Source: an uncultured Eubacteriales bacterium
GTDB lineage: Bacteria; Bacillota; Clostridia; Oscillospirales; Oscillospiraceae
DNA length: 48,651 nucleotides
Reading direction: 5' to 3'
Assembly (NCBI GenBank): GCA_900319695.1
Contig: ONPN01000050.1
Location: 1 to 48,651, forward strand
Shown: piece by piece, positions 1-7,522 of the stretch
Layout of the letters: the number at the start of each line of letters is the position of its first letter
Position numbering within the stretch: position 1 is the stretch's first letter
Notes under the pieces: generated by a model
The model's database searches: none
Told to the model about the DNA's origin: nothing
Seen by the model: the letters and a program-made list of their open reading frames with translations, nothing else
Position numbers and translations under genes: made by a program

Positions 1-42
1 GCTCAAGGGTCATTGGACGTGAAGTCCGACATAACCTTGAGC
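1..42. repeat. Inverted repeat with nested stem at window edge
   Basis: Outer arms GCTCAAGG (1-8) and CCTTGAGC (35-42) are perfect complements. An inner stem GGAC (15-18)/GTCC (24-27) closes on GTGAA. No T-run follows, so this is not a textbook terminator. It lies just beyond the 3' end of the minus-strand LysR gene. It could be a weak terminator for a gene outside the window or part of a structured RNA. Bases 43-108 show nothing else recognisable. Confidence 0.4.
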
Positions 43-108
43 TGGTCGATATATGTTAAATATAGATTGTTTTTTGAAACCAGTGTGACTTTTTCAATTT
101 CAAAAGTA

Positions 109-993
109 TTACAGCGCCTCCCGAAAGTGCGGGAGAAGCCAGTCTCTCAGCAGGCGGACTGGGGCGTCTGACTCTCCCTCTCTGGTCAGGAAGCTGCTGC
201 ATAGGGGCAGATCCTCCCGAAACGGGACGCTACGTACACGGCTGTGGGCCTCCTCACGCGGATCGTAGCGGTTCAGCGCGAAGCTCCCCTGCTCCATCAC
301 GTGATAGAGCACCTGATAGAAGCCCGTCATCGGGACAAACTCCGTCTCAGCCCCCGCCTCACGGCAGGCGCGAAACAGCGGCGCAAACTCATCGCCCAGG
401 CCGGGCAGATACAGAGACAGGCCGTCCAGATCCCGTGCGCCGACAAACTCCCGATGAACGAGCGCCTCCGAGTTTCGCATCAGCACGGCGGCGGGATGCC
501 GGGAGAGCTCCGTGCGCTCTAGTCCGGGCCGGACAGCGCCCATGTCCATGACCAGGCAGGCGTCCAGCACACCCGCTAGCAGCATGGAGACGGTCTCGTC
601 GTTAGTCAGCTGCATTTCGTTCACCCGCAGCTTCGGATAGGAGGCGCCAAATGCCGCAAGGTATTTTTTGAGCGAGGGCAGATAGTCCGGAACCAAAGAC
701 AAACTTACGCCGAGGCGCAGGGGCTTCTCGCTGACCATATCGGCGTTCATCGTCTGCTGCAGGCTGTGAAAGGCTTCCACGGCTTTCTGTGCGCCCTCCC
801 GCAACAGCCGTCCCTTCGGCGTCAGGAAGAGATGGTTTTGTCTGTTCTCAAACAGCGGGCCGTTCAGCTCCCGTTCCAGCTCGGCGATGTTCTGCCGCAC
901 GGCCTGACGGCTCATATAGACCTTTCCCGCCGCCCGGGTATAATTCAGTTCTTGACATACGGCGAGGAAAATCGTCAGTTGTTGAATCGTCAT
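109..993 (-). CDS. LysR family transcriptional regulator
   Basis: A 294-residue LysR-type regulator. The N-terminal winged helix-turn-helix (about residues 1-60, beginning MTIQQLTIFLAVCQELNYTR, with a recognition helix near SRQAVRQNIAELE) is followed by a LysR substrate-binding domain from about residue 90. The ATG at 991-993 is chosen over an upstream in-frame ATG because an AAGGGG Shine-Dalgarno sits about 9 nt before it and the LysR HTH normally starts within a few residues of Met1. It is divergent from the exported flavoprotein at 1137, the usual layout for a LysR regulator and its target. A TTGC-N7-GCAA palindrome lies in the shared 143-bp spacer over its own start site, so autorepression and activation of the flavoprotein are expected (inference). 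The ligand is unknown. Confidence 0.9.
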   Translation of the reverse strand: MTIQQLTIFLAVCQELNYTRAAGKVYMSRQAVRQNIAELERELNGPLFENRQNHLFLTPKGRLLREGAQKAVEAFHSLQQTMNADMVSEKPLRLGVSLSLVPDYLPSLKKYLAAFGASYPKLRVNEMQLTNDETVSMLLAGVLDACLVMDMGAVRPGLERTELSRHPAAVLMRNSEALVHREFVGARDLDGLSLYLPGLGDEFAPLFRACREAGAETEFVPMTGFYQVLYHVMEQGSFALNRYDPREEAHSRVRSVPFREDLPLCSSFLTREGESDAPVRLLRDWLLPHFREAL

Positions 994-1025
994 AGCAGAC
1001 CGCCCCTTTATCAAGATGGGATAAA

Positions 1026-1053
1026 CGCAAGCTGAGCTTGCGCCCCATGCAAG
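1026..1053. promoter_or_regulatory. LysR operator: overlapping palindromic half-sites
   Basis: Three alternating half-sites GCAAG (1027-1031), CTTGC (1037-1041) and GCAAG (1049-1053) form two palindromes that share the middle half: CGCAAGCT-G-AGCTTGCG (1026-1042) and CTTGC-N7-GCAAG (1037-1053). The second fits the LysR T-N11-A rule (T39...A51). It covers the predicted start site of the minus-strand LysR promoter and lies about 55 bp upstream of the plus-strand start, as expected for autorepression plus activation. The same TTGC-N7-GCAA core recurs at the second LysR locus (42194-42216). Confidence 0.6.
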
Positions 1054-1082
1054 ATTTTACCGTATTTTTCTGAAGATGTAAA
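1054..1082 (-). promoter_or_regulatory. Promoter of the LysR gene (109-993)
   Basis: Read on the minus strand: TTTACA (1082-1077), 17-nt spacer, TAAAAT (1059-1054). The predicted start falls within the palindromic LysR operator. Confidence 0.6.
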
Positions 1083-1084
1083 TA

Positions 1085-1093
1085 TGTTATAGT
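1085..1093 (+). promoter_or_regulatory. Extended -10 of the flavoprotein gene at 1137
   Basis: TG (1085-1086), one base, TATAGT (1088-1093) is an extended -10 box. The -35 region (1065-1070, TTTTTC) is poor, as expected where a LysR activator is needed. The leader is about 37 nt, and CAGGAG precedes the ATG at 1137. Confidence 0.55.
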
Positions 1094-1136
1094 GCAGACA
1101 GCAAAACAATTTTTATTATTTACAGGAGTGATCAAG

Positions 1137-2992
1137 ATGTCCAATGAAGTAAGTCGTCGGCAATTTCTGAAGGGCTCCCTCGCAACCGCGGCCGGCGCGG
1201 CGCTGTTCGGTCTCGGCTTTGCGCCCAAGGCCAAGGCGGACGGGATCTACACCCCCGGCACCTACAGCGCGGTGGCAAAGGGTAAGGTCAGCGACATTAC
1301 CGTCACCATGACCTTTGACGAAAACAGCATCACCGATGTGAAGGTGGATGTCTCCGGGGAGACCCAGGGGATCGGCGCCGCCATCGGCGAGAAGATGGAA
1401 GGCGCCATCAAGTCCGCCCAAGGCTGGGATGTGGACGCCATCACCGGCGCCACCGAGAGCAGCGACGCCGTGCGCAAGGTGGCCGCCGCCTGCGTCGCCC
1501 AGGCCACCGGCAAGGAAGTCGTCATCGAAGACAACACGCCCACTGCCAACAGCGATTGGCTCGGCGAGGAGCCTGTCATCGACGAGAGCGCCATCACCGC
1601 CGAATATGAGTGCGATGTGCTGGTGGTCGGCGCCGGCACCTCCGGCTCTTTCGCGGCCTGCGCCGCCGTCGAGGAGGGCGCCAGGACCATTCTGATCGAG
1701 AAGTTCAACCACGATATGGCCTCCGGCATCCGCGACACGCTGGCGGCCTGCCACTCCAAGCAGCAGCAGGAGGACGGGGACGATGTGGACAAGAACGTCG
1801 CCGTCAACCACCTGTGCAACTGGAGCCAGGGCTATACCCGCCGCAGCCTCGCCAAGGTCTGGGCGGACAACAGCGGCGAGGCCATCGACTGGTTTGCCGA
1901 GCGCCTGGCCGAGGGCGGCATGCAGTTTTTGCATGAGATAGACAACCACGAGCTGCCCTCCAACTATGAGTTCCTTGACGTGGGCCACTCCACTCAGTAC
2001 TATGACCAGTACTATGAGCAGCTCACCATGGACAAGCTCTTCGACTACGCCGTGCCCAAGGGGCTGGACATCCACTATGAGACAGAGATGGTCAAGCTGG
2101 AGAAGGATGGCGAGCGCGTCTGCGGTCTGATCGCCAGGACCTCCGCCGGCGACTATGTGCGCTACAAGGCCTCCAAGGGCGTCATCATGGCGACCGGCGG
2201 CTACGGCAGCAACATGGAGATGGTTGCCACCCTCCAGCCTTGGACCCTGGAGCAGATCTGCGTCAATTACAACAAGTCCGGTTCCAAGGGCGACGGCATC
2301 AAGGCCTGCCTCTGGGCCGGCGCGGTGATGGACACGATCCACAGCGCCATGATCTTTGACCGCGGTGCGGTCAAGCCCAACGAGGAGGGCATCCCCGGCC
2401 AGAGCGTGCCCGGCGGCTGGTTCTGGATGGGCAGCCAGCCCTTCCTCAAGGTCAATCTCAAGGGCGAGCGCTTCATGAACGAGTACCAGCCCTATGACTA
2501 CGTCCTGCATCAGGCGGCCATGCAGCCCTCGCACACTTACCGATAGAGACCATCATCGGTATGAACGCCGGTCTTGAGGCGGAGGGCTACATTGTCCGCG
2601 CCGACAGCATCGAGGAGCTGGCCGAGAAGCTGAATCTGCCGGTAGAGACCTTCGTCAAGACGGTTGAACGCTACAACGAGCTGGCCGTCAAGGGCGAGGA
2701 CGAGGATTTCGGCAAGGAGGCCTACCGTCTCTCCACCATGGACGCTCCCCCCTACTTCGGCACGCGCCAGTGCGGCGGTTACTTCATCTGCACCATGGAC
2801 GGCATCCAGATCGACGACAACATGCACGCCGTTCGCGCCGACGGCACCGCCATCGAGGGTCTCTATGTCGTGGGCGACTGCTCCGGCAACTATTTCGCAA
2901 ACAGCTATCCCAACCTGATGGGCGGAGCCGCCGCCGGCCGGAGCACCACCTTTGGCCGCGTCGCGGGCAAGAACGCTGCAAAAGGGATCTGA
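1137..2992 (+). pseudogene. Tat-exported FMN/FAD reductase, broken by internal deletion
   Basis: Starts at ATG 1137 (CAGGAG upstream) with a Tat signal (SRRQFLKG, residues 6-13). An FMN-binding domain follows (about 36-125) with flavin-attachment motif DAITGAT, Thr106, then a fumarate-reductase-like FAD domain opening with VVGAGTSG. The frame stops at TAG 2544-2546, just after a conserved HTY segment. The C-terminal part resumes in another frame near 2540 (PIETIIGMNAGLEAEGY) and runs to the normal end at 2992, including ICTMDGIQIDDNM and the FAD-contacting LYVVGDCSG. The join skips what I recall as roughly 30-40 residues in intact relatives, so this looks like an out-of-frame deletion of about 100 nt, not a single-base slip. 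Intact relatives act as exported terminal reductases using flavin-delivered electrons; the substrate is not evident. An assembly error is the main alternative. Confidence 0.8.
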
Positions 2993-3015
2993 TGATTTCT
3001 AAAGCGTAATATATA

Positions 3016-3054
3016 ATGGAGCTGCAGCTTTTCTCTCATTGGCTGCAGCTCCAT
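3016..3054. terminator. Strong hairpin after the broken flavoprotein
   Basis: Perfect 13-bp arms: ATGGAGCTGCAGC (3016-3028) and GCTGCAGCTCCAT (3042-3054), with a 13-nt loop. The sequence after it (ATTAACTG) is AT-rich but has no long T-run, so termination is probable and not certain. Confidence 0.55.
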
Positions 3055-3389
3055 ATTAACTGTTAGTCCATTGTATATCCGGTTATCGAGCTCTCTTTTC
3101 ACAAGAAAAAACGGTCGTAAATTGGTCGTAAGTTTCAATTGACACGATCTCAAAGCATTGATTTAACAGCATTTTCACCCTCAAACATTCAGTTTTGCCG
3201 AAGATTTGAATATTCATCTCTCATAACCTCGTAATTCTTGATAATCCTCTGCCTAAATACGGAGAACATCAAAATCTCTGCCTCGCAGCTTGCTTGAATC
3301 AAGTATATTCAATCAAGTACATACTGTCAAATTTTTCTTTGTTCGTTTCTGTTTGTCTTGAGTGAGTTCTTATGTTCACTGAATGCCTC
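3055..3389. other. AT-rich non-coding stretch
   Basis: About 335 bp with no convincing gene on either strand, clearly more AT-rich than the flanking genes. The only structure noted is a 9-bp direct repeat AATCAAGTA (3297-3305 and 3311-3319). It may be the left edge of horizontally acquired DNA that includes the kinase cassette to the right (inference). Confidence 0.5.
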
Positions 3390-3418
3390 TTGAAACCGGA
3401 GAATCGCGGAATTATAAT
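3390..3418 (+). promoter_or_regulatory. Near-consensus promoter for the kinase cassette
   Basis: TTGAAA (3390-3395), 17-nt spacer, TATAAT (3413-3418). The first gene downstream is the kinase at 3682, so the leader is about 255 nt and contains the whole first MITE-like repeat copy (3475-3639). Confidence 0.75.
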
Positions 3419-3474
3419 GAGACAATAAGTATGAGTGCCTGTCCGGGCGAACAAACGGGGCTTTCAGAAATATT

Positions 3475-3639
3475 TAAGGCAACGCCGCACAATCCGCCTT
3501 CGGCGCCTTCCGGAAAAAATGTGCCCTGACTTTGTCACCTTTTCTTGAAATGCACAAAGTATTTCTGTGAAAATACTGCCTTCCTCAGAGCCCAATTTTT
3601 TCAGGATTCGCTCTCGCCGAATTGTGCGGTGCTGCCTTA
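3475..3639 (-). repeat. MITE-like element, long form, copy 1
   Basis: A 165-bp element with terminal inverted repeats: TTAAGGCAACGCCGCACAAT (from 3474) on the left and GAATTGTGCGGTGCTGCC (to about 3637) on the right. Its reverse complement aligns along nearly its full length with copy 2 at 6136-6304, including interior blocks such as GTGAC..A.TCAGGGCACA. It encodes no plausible protein. It sits in the leader of the kinase gene, downstream of a near-consensus promoter. The TTAA-like outer ends suggest insertion at TTAA (inference). Confidence 0.8.
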
Positions 3640-3681
3640 TGGCTTGGAGCAACTGAACATATGAGCAGGAGGGTTTGGGAC

Positions 3682-4551
3682 ATGGAAAAGTTTCGGGAGA
3701 TCAGTATAGAAGGATGTACAGAGATCGGACGAGGTGCGCATGGAATTGTCTATCAGACCGCACCGGATATGCTGGTAAAGGTTTATAACAAGAATACCTC
3801 TTTAGATTCCATACGGAAGGAAAGAGAATTGGCCCGCTGGGCGTTTGTGAAAGGAATCCCGACAGCGATCCCCTTTGACATTGTGCGTGTCGGCGATCGA
3901 TACGGAATTGTGTTTGAACATCTGGAGGCGAAATCCTCTGCTGATTATATAAGGGAATCTCCGGAGCATTTTGAGAGTTACCTCAAACAATCCGTCGCTT
4001 TAATGAAGCAGATCCATGCTGTTGCGGCAAAGCCGGGTGAACTCCCGGATATGAAACAGCAGACCTTGAGCTGGCTGCCGAAGGTTTATAAATATCTGCT
4101 TGAAAATCTCTGTTCAAAGCTCAGTAACTTTGTGGATGCGATACCGGACAGGAATACCATCATTCATGCGGATTTTCACATGAAGAACATCCTGATATGC
4201 GGCGACGAACTGATGCTCATTGACATGGATACGCTCAGTACGGGAGATCCGATTTTTGAGCTTGCAACCGTGTTTGTATCCTATCGTCAATTTCCTTCCA
4301 TAGAACCAAAAACTGCCTATATGCTGGGTATTGATGTCGAAACGGCTGCAAAAATCTGTGACCGGTTTTTTGAGCTGTATCTTGATCAGGCAGATGAGGA
4401 GATGCTTCGTGATACCAGGGATAAAGCGCAGCTTTTGGGCTGTATCCGCATTATAGACTATATGGATCGACATGCAGAAATACCGGATCGCAAGAAATGT
4501 ACCGAACGTTGCGCAGAGGATATTACAAAACTCCTTCAGATCGCAAGGTAA
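3682..4551 (+). CDS. APH/choline-kinase-like small-molecule phosphotransferase
   Basis: A 289-residue protein-kinase-fold phosphotransferase of the aminoglycoside phosphotransferase (APH) superfamily. Visible: glycine-rich loop EIGRGAHGIV (14-23), a candidate ATP-binding Lys33, the Brenner motif HADFHMKN (162-169) with catalytic Asp164 and metal-binding Asn169, and the metal Asp181 in LIDMDT. Overall similarity is to the TIGR02172-type clostridial family of unknown substrate, so an antibiotic-resistance role should not be assumed. The ATG at 3682 is chosen because AGGAGGG lies about 9 nt upstream. The gene is more AT-rich than its neighbours and lies between two inverted MITE-like copies, which suggests horizontal acquisition. 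It heads the transcript that continues into the TetR remnant and corA. Confidence 0.8.
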   Translation: MEKFREISIEGCTEIGRGAHGIVYQTAPDMLVKVYNKNTSLDSIRKERELARWAFVKGIPTAIPFDIVRVGDRYGIVFEHLEAKSSADYIRESPEHFESYLKQSVALMKQIHAVAAKPGELPDMKQQTLSWLPKVYKYLLENLCSKLSNFVDAIPDRNTIIHADFHMKNILICGDELMLIDMDTLSTGDPIFELATVFVSYRQFPSIEPKTAYMLGIDVETAAKICDRFFELYLDQADEEMLRDTRDKAQLLGCIRIIDYMDRHAEIPDRKKCTERCAEDITKLLQIAR

Positions 4552-4601
4552 GAATATCATTTGATTCCAGTTTTATTTTTGTCTTCTGTGTGGCCTGGAT
4601 C

Positions 4602-4961
4602 TTTTTCCAGGACGCAGACAGCACAGACATTCTTTCCGTGGAGTCCGCCGCGGCGGGCATGAACAGGATGCGGCAGGAGATGCTGTTTTACCGCCCGGCC
4701 TATGAGGATTCGTCCCAAAACGCGCTATGGCAGTATATGCTGGAATACTTTGCGGAGCGCTATACCCGACTTGCCAAAGAAAAGCTGGGCGCTGATACGC
4801 TCGACACGCAGCTTGTTTACAGTATTCGTTTTTATTGTATGGGTTCCGTCGGCATGACGAGGGAACGGGTATTGTACGACAACATCACCCCCGCCGAAGT
4901 GATTGTGCGGATGATATTTGCCTCCATGCCGGAGAGCCTGCGGCAGCTCTACGGCCTGTAA
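4602..4961 (+). pseudogene. TetR-type regulator remnant (C-terminal domain only)
   Basis: From about 4602 the frame encodes the all-helical ligand-binding half of a TetR regulator (helices near LWQYMLEYFAERYTRLAKEK and VYSIRFYCMGSVGMT, ending in MPESLRQLYGL). The frame stays open back to 4497, but the upstream part overlaps the kinase gene and reads as non-homologous hydrophobic filler. No helix-turn-helix domain exists, so a DNA-binding function is lost. GC content rises at about 4610, marking the join between the AT-rich kinase segment and this remnant. It could be expressed as a small protein from an internal ATG (for example MNRMRQEM), but no Shine-Dalgarno supports that. Confidence 0.65.
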
Positions 4962-5022
4962 CGGCGGGCGCGATCAGGAAATACAGCCGGAACGGTGTAT
5001 CTGAAAAAAAGGAGTCAGATTT

Positions 5023-5946
5023 ATGAGCTATTATCTTTTGGCGGAAACTGTGCAGCCCTGTTCAAAGGCGGACATTTTGAGCAAGAAGGACATGCAGTAC
5101 GCTGCGATTTTGACGACGCCCGAATGGGAGCGCGAACGGGAGAGCTTCGACATGGGCATTGAGCTGGATCTTGACGTCCGGAACATCCACAACACGAAGG
5201 CCGAGGTCAACTTTGACTCGCTGACCGGGTCTTTTCAGATACCGGATCGGAACAATCTGAAAGAAAACGAATTCTGCTTTGCCTTTGCCCTGGACGAAAA
5301 GGGCATCGTTTTCATCGACGACAGCGGCAAAGCGGAACAGATGGTTCAGGCCATCCGCCGCACGAAACGCTGGCGGGTGCCGAGTCTGGAACGTTTCCTG
5401 CATGATTTTCTGGAACAGATCGTGGATCACGACCTGTCGATCATGGAGCGCTATGAGGATGAGCTGAGCCGGATTGAGGACACGATCCTGTCCTCTCAGG
5501 GGCAGGGAGATTTGGCGCGTGTCAACGAGATCCGCAGCGATCTCCGCAGGCTGCTGGTACACTATGAGCAGATCATTGATATGACGCAGGAGCTGGAAGA
5601 GAATGAAAACGGTTTCTTCCGGGAAGAGAATCTGCGCTATATCCACCTGTTTATGAACTATATGACGCGGCGGCACAGCACCGCGGCCTCACTGTGCGAT
5701 TACGCGGTGCAGGTGAGGGATCTCTACGACGCGCAGCTCGGCGTGCGTCAGAACAGGATCATGACGCTGCTCACGGTCGTCACGACGATCTTCATGCCGC
5801 TGACGCTCATCGCCGGATGGTACGGGATGAATTTCCGCTATATGCCGGAACTGGAATGGCGTCTCGGCTACCCCGCGGTCATTGCGCTGAGCGCCGCGAT
5901 CGTCGTTTTCTGCCTGATCCTGTTCAAAAGGAAAAAGTGGTTATGA
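5023..5946 (+). CDS. corA: CorA-family divalent cation transporter
   Basis: A 307-residue CorA-type Mg2+/divalent cation channel. The N-terminal alpha/beta cytoplasmic domain is followed by long helices (about 150-240; coiled-coil-like, ERYEDELSRIEDTIL) and two C-terminal membrane segments (about 250-270 and 283-302). The signature YGMNF lies at the end of TM1 and a basic tail KRKKWL follows TM2. The length is normal for the family. AAAGGAG lies 8 nt before the ATG. It overlaps the next small gene by ATGA. Substrate choice among Mg, Co, Ni and Zn cannot be read from sequence. Confidence 0.9.
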   Translation: MSYYLLAETVQPCSKADILSKKDMQYAAILTTPEWERERESFDMGIELDLDVRNIHNTKAEVNFDSLTGSFQIPDRNNLKENEFCFAFALDEKGIVFIDDSGKAEQMVQAIRRTKRWRVPSLERFLHDFLEQIVDHDLSIMERYEDELSRIEDTILSSQGQGDLARVNEIRSDLRRLLVHYEQIIDMTQELEENENGFFREENLRYIHLFMNYMTRRHSTAASLCDYAVQVRDLYDAQLGVRQNRIMTLLTVVTTIFMPLTLIAGWYGMNFRYMPELEWRLGYPAVIALSAAIVVFCLILFKRKKWL

Positions 5947-6137
5947 TGAAAAAGACTGTCAGTCTTCTCTTGACGCTTGCCGTCATGCTGATCGTTTCCC
6001 GCTTTATTGTGCGCATTGTGGACGCCACCGTACAGATCGACGATGATATCGGCATCCTGCTCCTGCTTCTGCTCTTTGTGAATGCCGCCATCGGGTGGAT
6101 AGGCTATAAACTGTACCGGGCCGCGAGGAAAAAATAA
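5943..6137 (+). CDS. Small two-helix membrane protein
   Basis: A 64-residue protein starting MMKKTVSLLLTLAVMLIVSR, with two predicted membrane segments (about 5-22 and 37-57) and a basic C-terminus (YRAARKK). Its ATG overlaps the corA stop (ATGA), so translational coupling is likely and a role with CorA is plausible (inference). The TAA stop (6135-6137) coincides with the first bases of MITE-like copy 2, so that element may have defined the present C-terminus. No family recognised. Confidence 0.7.
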   Translation: MMKKTVSLLLTLAVMLIVSRFIVRIVDATVQIDDDIGILLLLLLFVNAAIGWIGYKLYRAARKK

Positions 6138-6304
6138 AGGCAACACCGCATAATTCGGCAAGAGCAGATCCTGAGAAAATTTGGGTTCTGATAAAGGCAC
6201 TTTTTCGCAGATGTACTTAAGTGAGCGTCCAAAAAGAAAAAGTGACGAAATCAGGGCACAAATTTTCCAGGAGATGCCGCAGGCGGATTGTGCGGTGTTG
6301 CCTA
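6136..6304 (+). repeat. MITE-like element, long form, copy 2
   Basis: About 169 bp: left end AAAGGCAACACCGCATAATT, right end GGATTGTGCGGTGTTGCC. It is homologous to copy 1 (3475-3639) in the opposite orientation, so the kinase-to-small-protein cassette is bracketed by inverted copies. It overlaps the stop codon of the upstream gene. No coding capacity is seen. Confidence 0.8.
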
Positions 6305-6466
6305 AAGTTTCGTGATGTCTCTTTTATGGCGGCTTTCTCTCTCCCACGGATTCCGCTCCGGCTTCTCCGCCCTGTGTGTTCTGCCGCCCGCTCTGTTTCT
6401 TCTGCGCCGAAGGAATCGGAGCGAAAAGCCGAACAGCAAAAACAGAAGTGTCGGACAAAATAATCC

Positions 6467-6495
6467 TTGACAGAAAACCGCAGCTTCGGTATAGT
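6467..6495 (+). promoter_or_regulatory. Consensus promoter for the sORF-EFR1 transcript
   Basis: TTGACA (6467-6472), 17-nt spacer, TATAGT (6490-6495). The first base of the transcript should fall near 6502, about 40 nt before the 29-codon ORF and 145 nt before the ferredoxin gene. Bases 6305-6466 hold no gene that I can support. Confidence 0.8.
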
Positions 6496-6541
6496 GTTTG
6501 TGAACACTTCACCGTTTCATTTCTTGTAGGGAGGGATTCTA

Positions 6542-6631
6542 TTGAAGAAGCTTACTTCCGGTATCCTCATGTCCTGTTTTATTGTCCTGCTTGCAAAAAG
6601 CATGTGGGAGTTAGACCATATCAAATTCTGA
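6542..6631 (+). CDS. Candidate 29-residue membrane peptide / leader ORF
   Basis: TTG start at 6542 with a strong Shine-Dalgarno AGGGAGGG (6528-6535) six nt upstream, and a TGA stop at 6629-6631. The product begins MKKLTSGILMSCFIVLLAKS and continues with MWELDHIKF: a basic N-terminus, then one hydrophobic helix. It lies between a consensus promoter and the EFR1 gene, ending 15 nt before that gene's start and overlapping its Shine-Dalgarno region, so it could be a coupled small membrane protein or a leader peptide. Family unknown. The evidence is its ribosome-binding site and position only. Confidence 0.5.
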   Translation: MKKLTSGILMSCFIVLLAKSMWELDHIKF

Positions 6632-6646
6632 TCGGGGGAAAACACA

Positions 6647-7429
6647 ATGAGTGAAAACATCATCTACTGCTACTCCGGCTCCGGCCATTGCCTGAACATG
6701 GCCAAGAGCATTGCCTCACGCCTGGGCGATACCGATATCGTCCTGATGCGCTCCTTCCCCGAAAAGACCGACGCCACCGAGGCGAAGCGGGTCGGCTTCA
6801 TCTTCCCCTGCTACGGCGGCGGTCTGCCCGGTCATGTGGAGGAATATGTCAAAGCCATCAAAATCGCTCCGGGCGCCTATAAGTTCGCTGTAGAGCAGTT
6901 CGCGGGCTATATGGGCTGCGGCCTGCACAAGATTGACGAGATTGTCGGGCTCGACTACTGGAACCTGATCTCCAACCACTCCACCTGCATCTGGCTCATG
7001 CCGCATACGCTGAGTCTTCCCCCCACGACAAAGGAGGAGGCGCAGGCCCGGATCGACCGCAAAGCCATGGAGGTTGCCGCCGCCGTCAAGGCCGGAAAGC
7101 GCAGCGAGAAGAAGCCGCCTGAAAAGAAGCTCTTTGCGCTGGAGGACAGCGTTTTTTCCAGGATGCACCCGAAGCGGGTCAAAAAATTCTGGGTCAAGGA
7201 TAGCTGCATCGGCTGCGGCACCTGCGTGCGCATCTGTCCTCAGGGCAATATCACACTGCAGGACAAGCGGCCCACTTTCGGAACCGACTGCATCGGCTGT
7301 CTGAGCTGTGTGCAGTTCTGTCCGAAGGAGGCGATCAACGTGGGCAAAACCACCGAGAAGCGCGAGCGCTTCCCGAATCCCAGCGTGAAGGCCATGGATC
7401 TGACGAAAAAGATCATCCATATTGATTGA
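6647..7429 (+). CDS. EFR1-family flavodoxin-ferredoxin fusion
   Basis: A 260-residue cytoplasmic electron carrier. The N-terminal flavodoxin-like domain (about 1-150) has a phosphate-loop segment YSGSGHCLNMA and FPCYGGGLPGHV. The C-terminal region carries two 4Fe-4S motifs, CIGCGTCVRICP and CIGCLSCVQFCP. The domain order matches the EFR1 family common in anaerobic Firmicutes. The redox partner is unknown. Its start has GGGGG a few nt upstream. It is followed by a GntR regulator with its own promoter. The exported flavoproteins elsewhere in the window make a place in electron flow attractive, but nothing here shows a direct link. Confidence 0.88.
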   Translation: MSENIIYCYSGSGHCLNMAKSIASRLGDTDIVLMRSFPEKTDATEAKRVGFIFPCYGGGLPGHVEEYVKAIKIAPGAYKFAVEQFAGYMGCGLHKIDEIVGLDYWNLISNHSTCIWLMPHTLSLPPTTKEEAQARIDRKAMEVAAAVKAGKRSEKKPPEKKLFALEDSVFSRMHPKRVKKFWVKDSCIGCGTCVRICPQGNITLQDKRPTFGTDCIGCLSCVQFCPKEAINVGKTTEKRERFPNPSVKAMDLTKKIIHID

Positions 7430-7442
7430 TCCATGCTCACCC

Positions 7443-7471
7443 TTGAAACACTTTTATAGAAATGTTAAAAT
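7443..7471 (+). promoter_or_regulatory. Promoter of the GntR regulator
   Basis: TTGAAA (7443-7448), 17-nt spacer, TAAAAT (7466-7471). The expected start (about 7478) lies inside the palindrome at 7470-7506. Confidence 0.7.
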
Positions 7472-7506
7472 AAGCAGGACAGTTTCCAGAAAACTGACCT
7501 GCTTAT
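7470..7506. promoter_or_regulatory. Palindromic operator/hairpin over the GntR start site
   Basis: Arms ATAAGCAGGACAGTTT (7470-7485) and AAACTGACCTGCTTAT (7491-7506) pair over 16 bp with one mismatch. The palindrome begins in the -10 box and ends 17 nt before the GntR ATG, ideal for autorepression by a dimeric GntR protein. As RNA it could also act as a terminator for the upstream EFR1 gene, though it lacks a T-run. Confidence 0.6.
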
Positions 7507-7522
7507 CGTTTAGGAGCGCTCT

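Noticed and set aside
1116-2534. A 472-codon open frame antisense to the broken flavoprotein
   Set aside because: Shadow of GC-rich codon use; low-complexity Gly/Ala/Leu/His-rich product, no ribosome-binding site, and the plus strand has clear domains.
3682-4551. Reading the APH-like kinase as an aminoglycoside resistance gene
   Set aside because: The kinase motifs are generic to the superfamily and overall similarity is to a clostridial family of unknown substrate.
4497-4601. N-terminal extension of the TetR-like frame into the kinase gene
   Set aside because: It overlaps coding sequence of the kinase in another frame and contains no HTH; accidental openness.
6376-6654. A 92-codon frame ahead of the EFR1 gene
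   Set aside because: It spans a consensus promoter and has no ribosome-binding site; the 29-codon frame at 6542 in another register is better supported.
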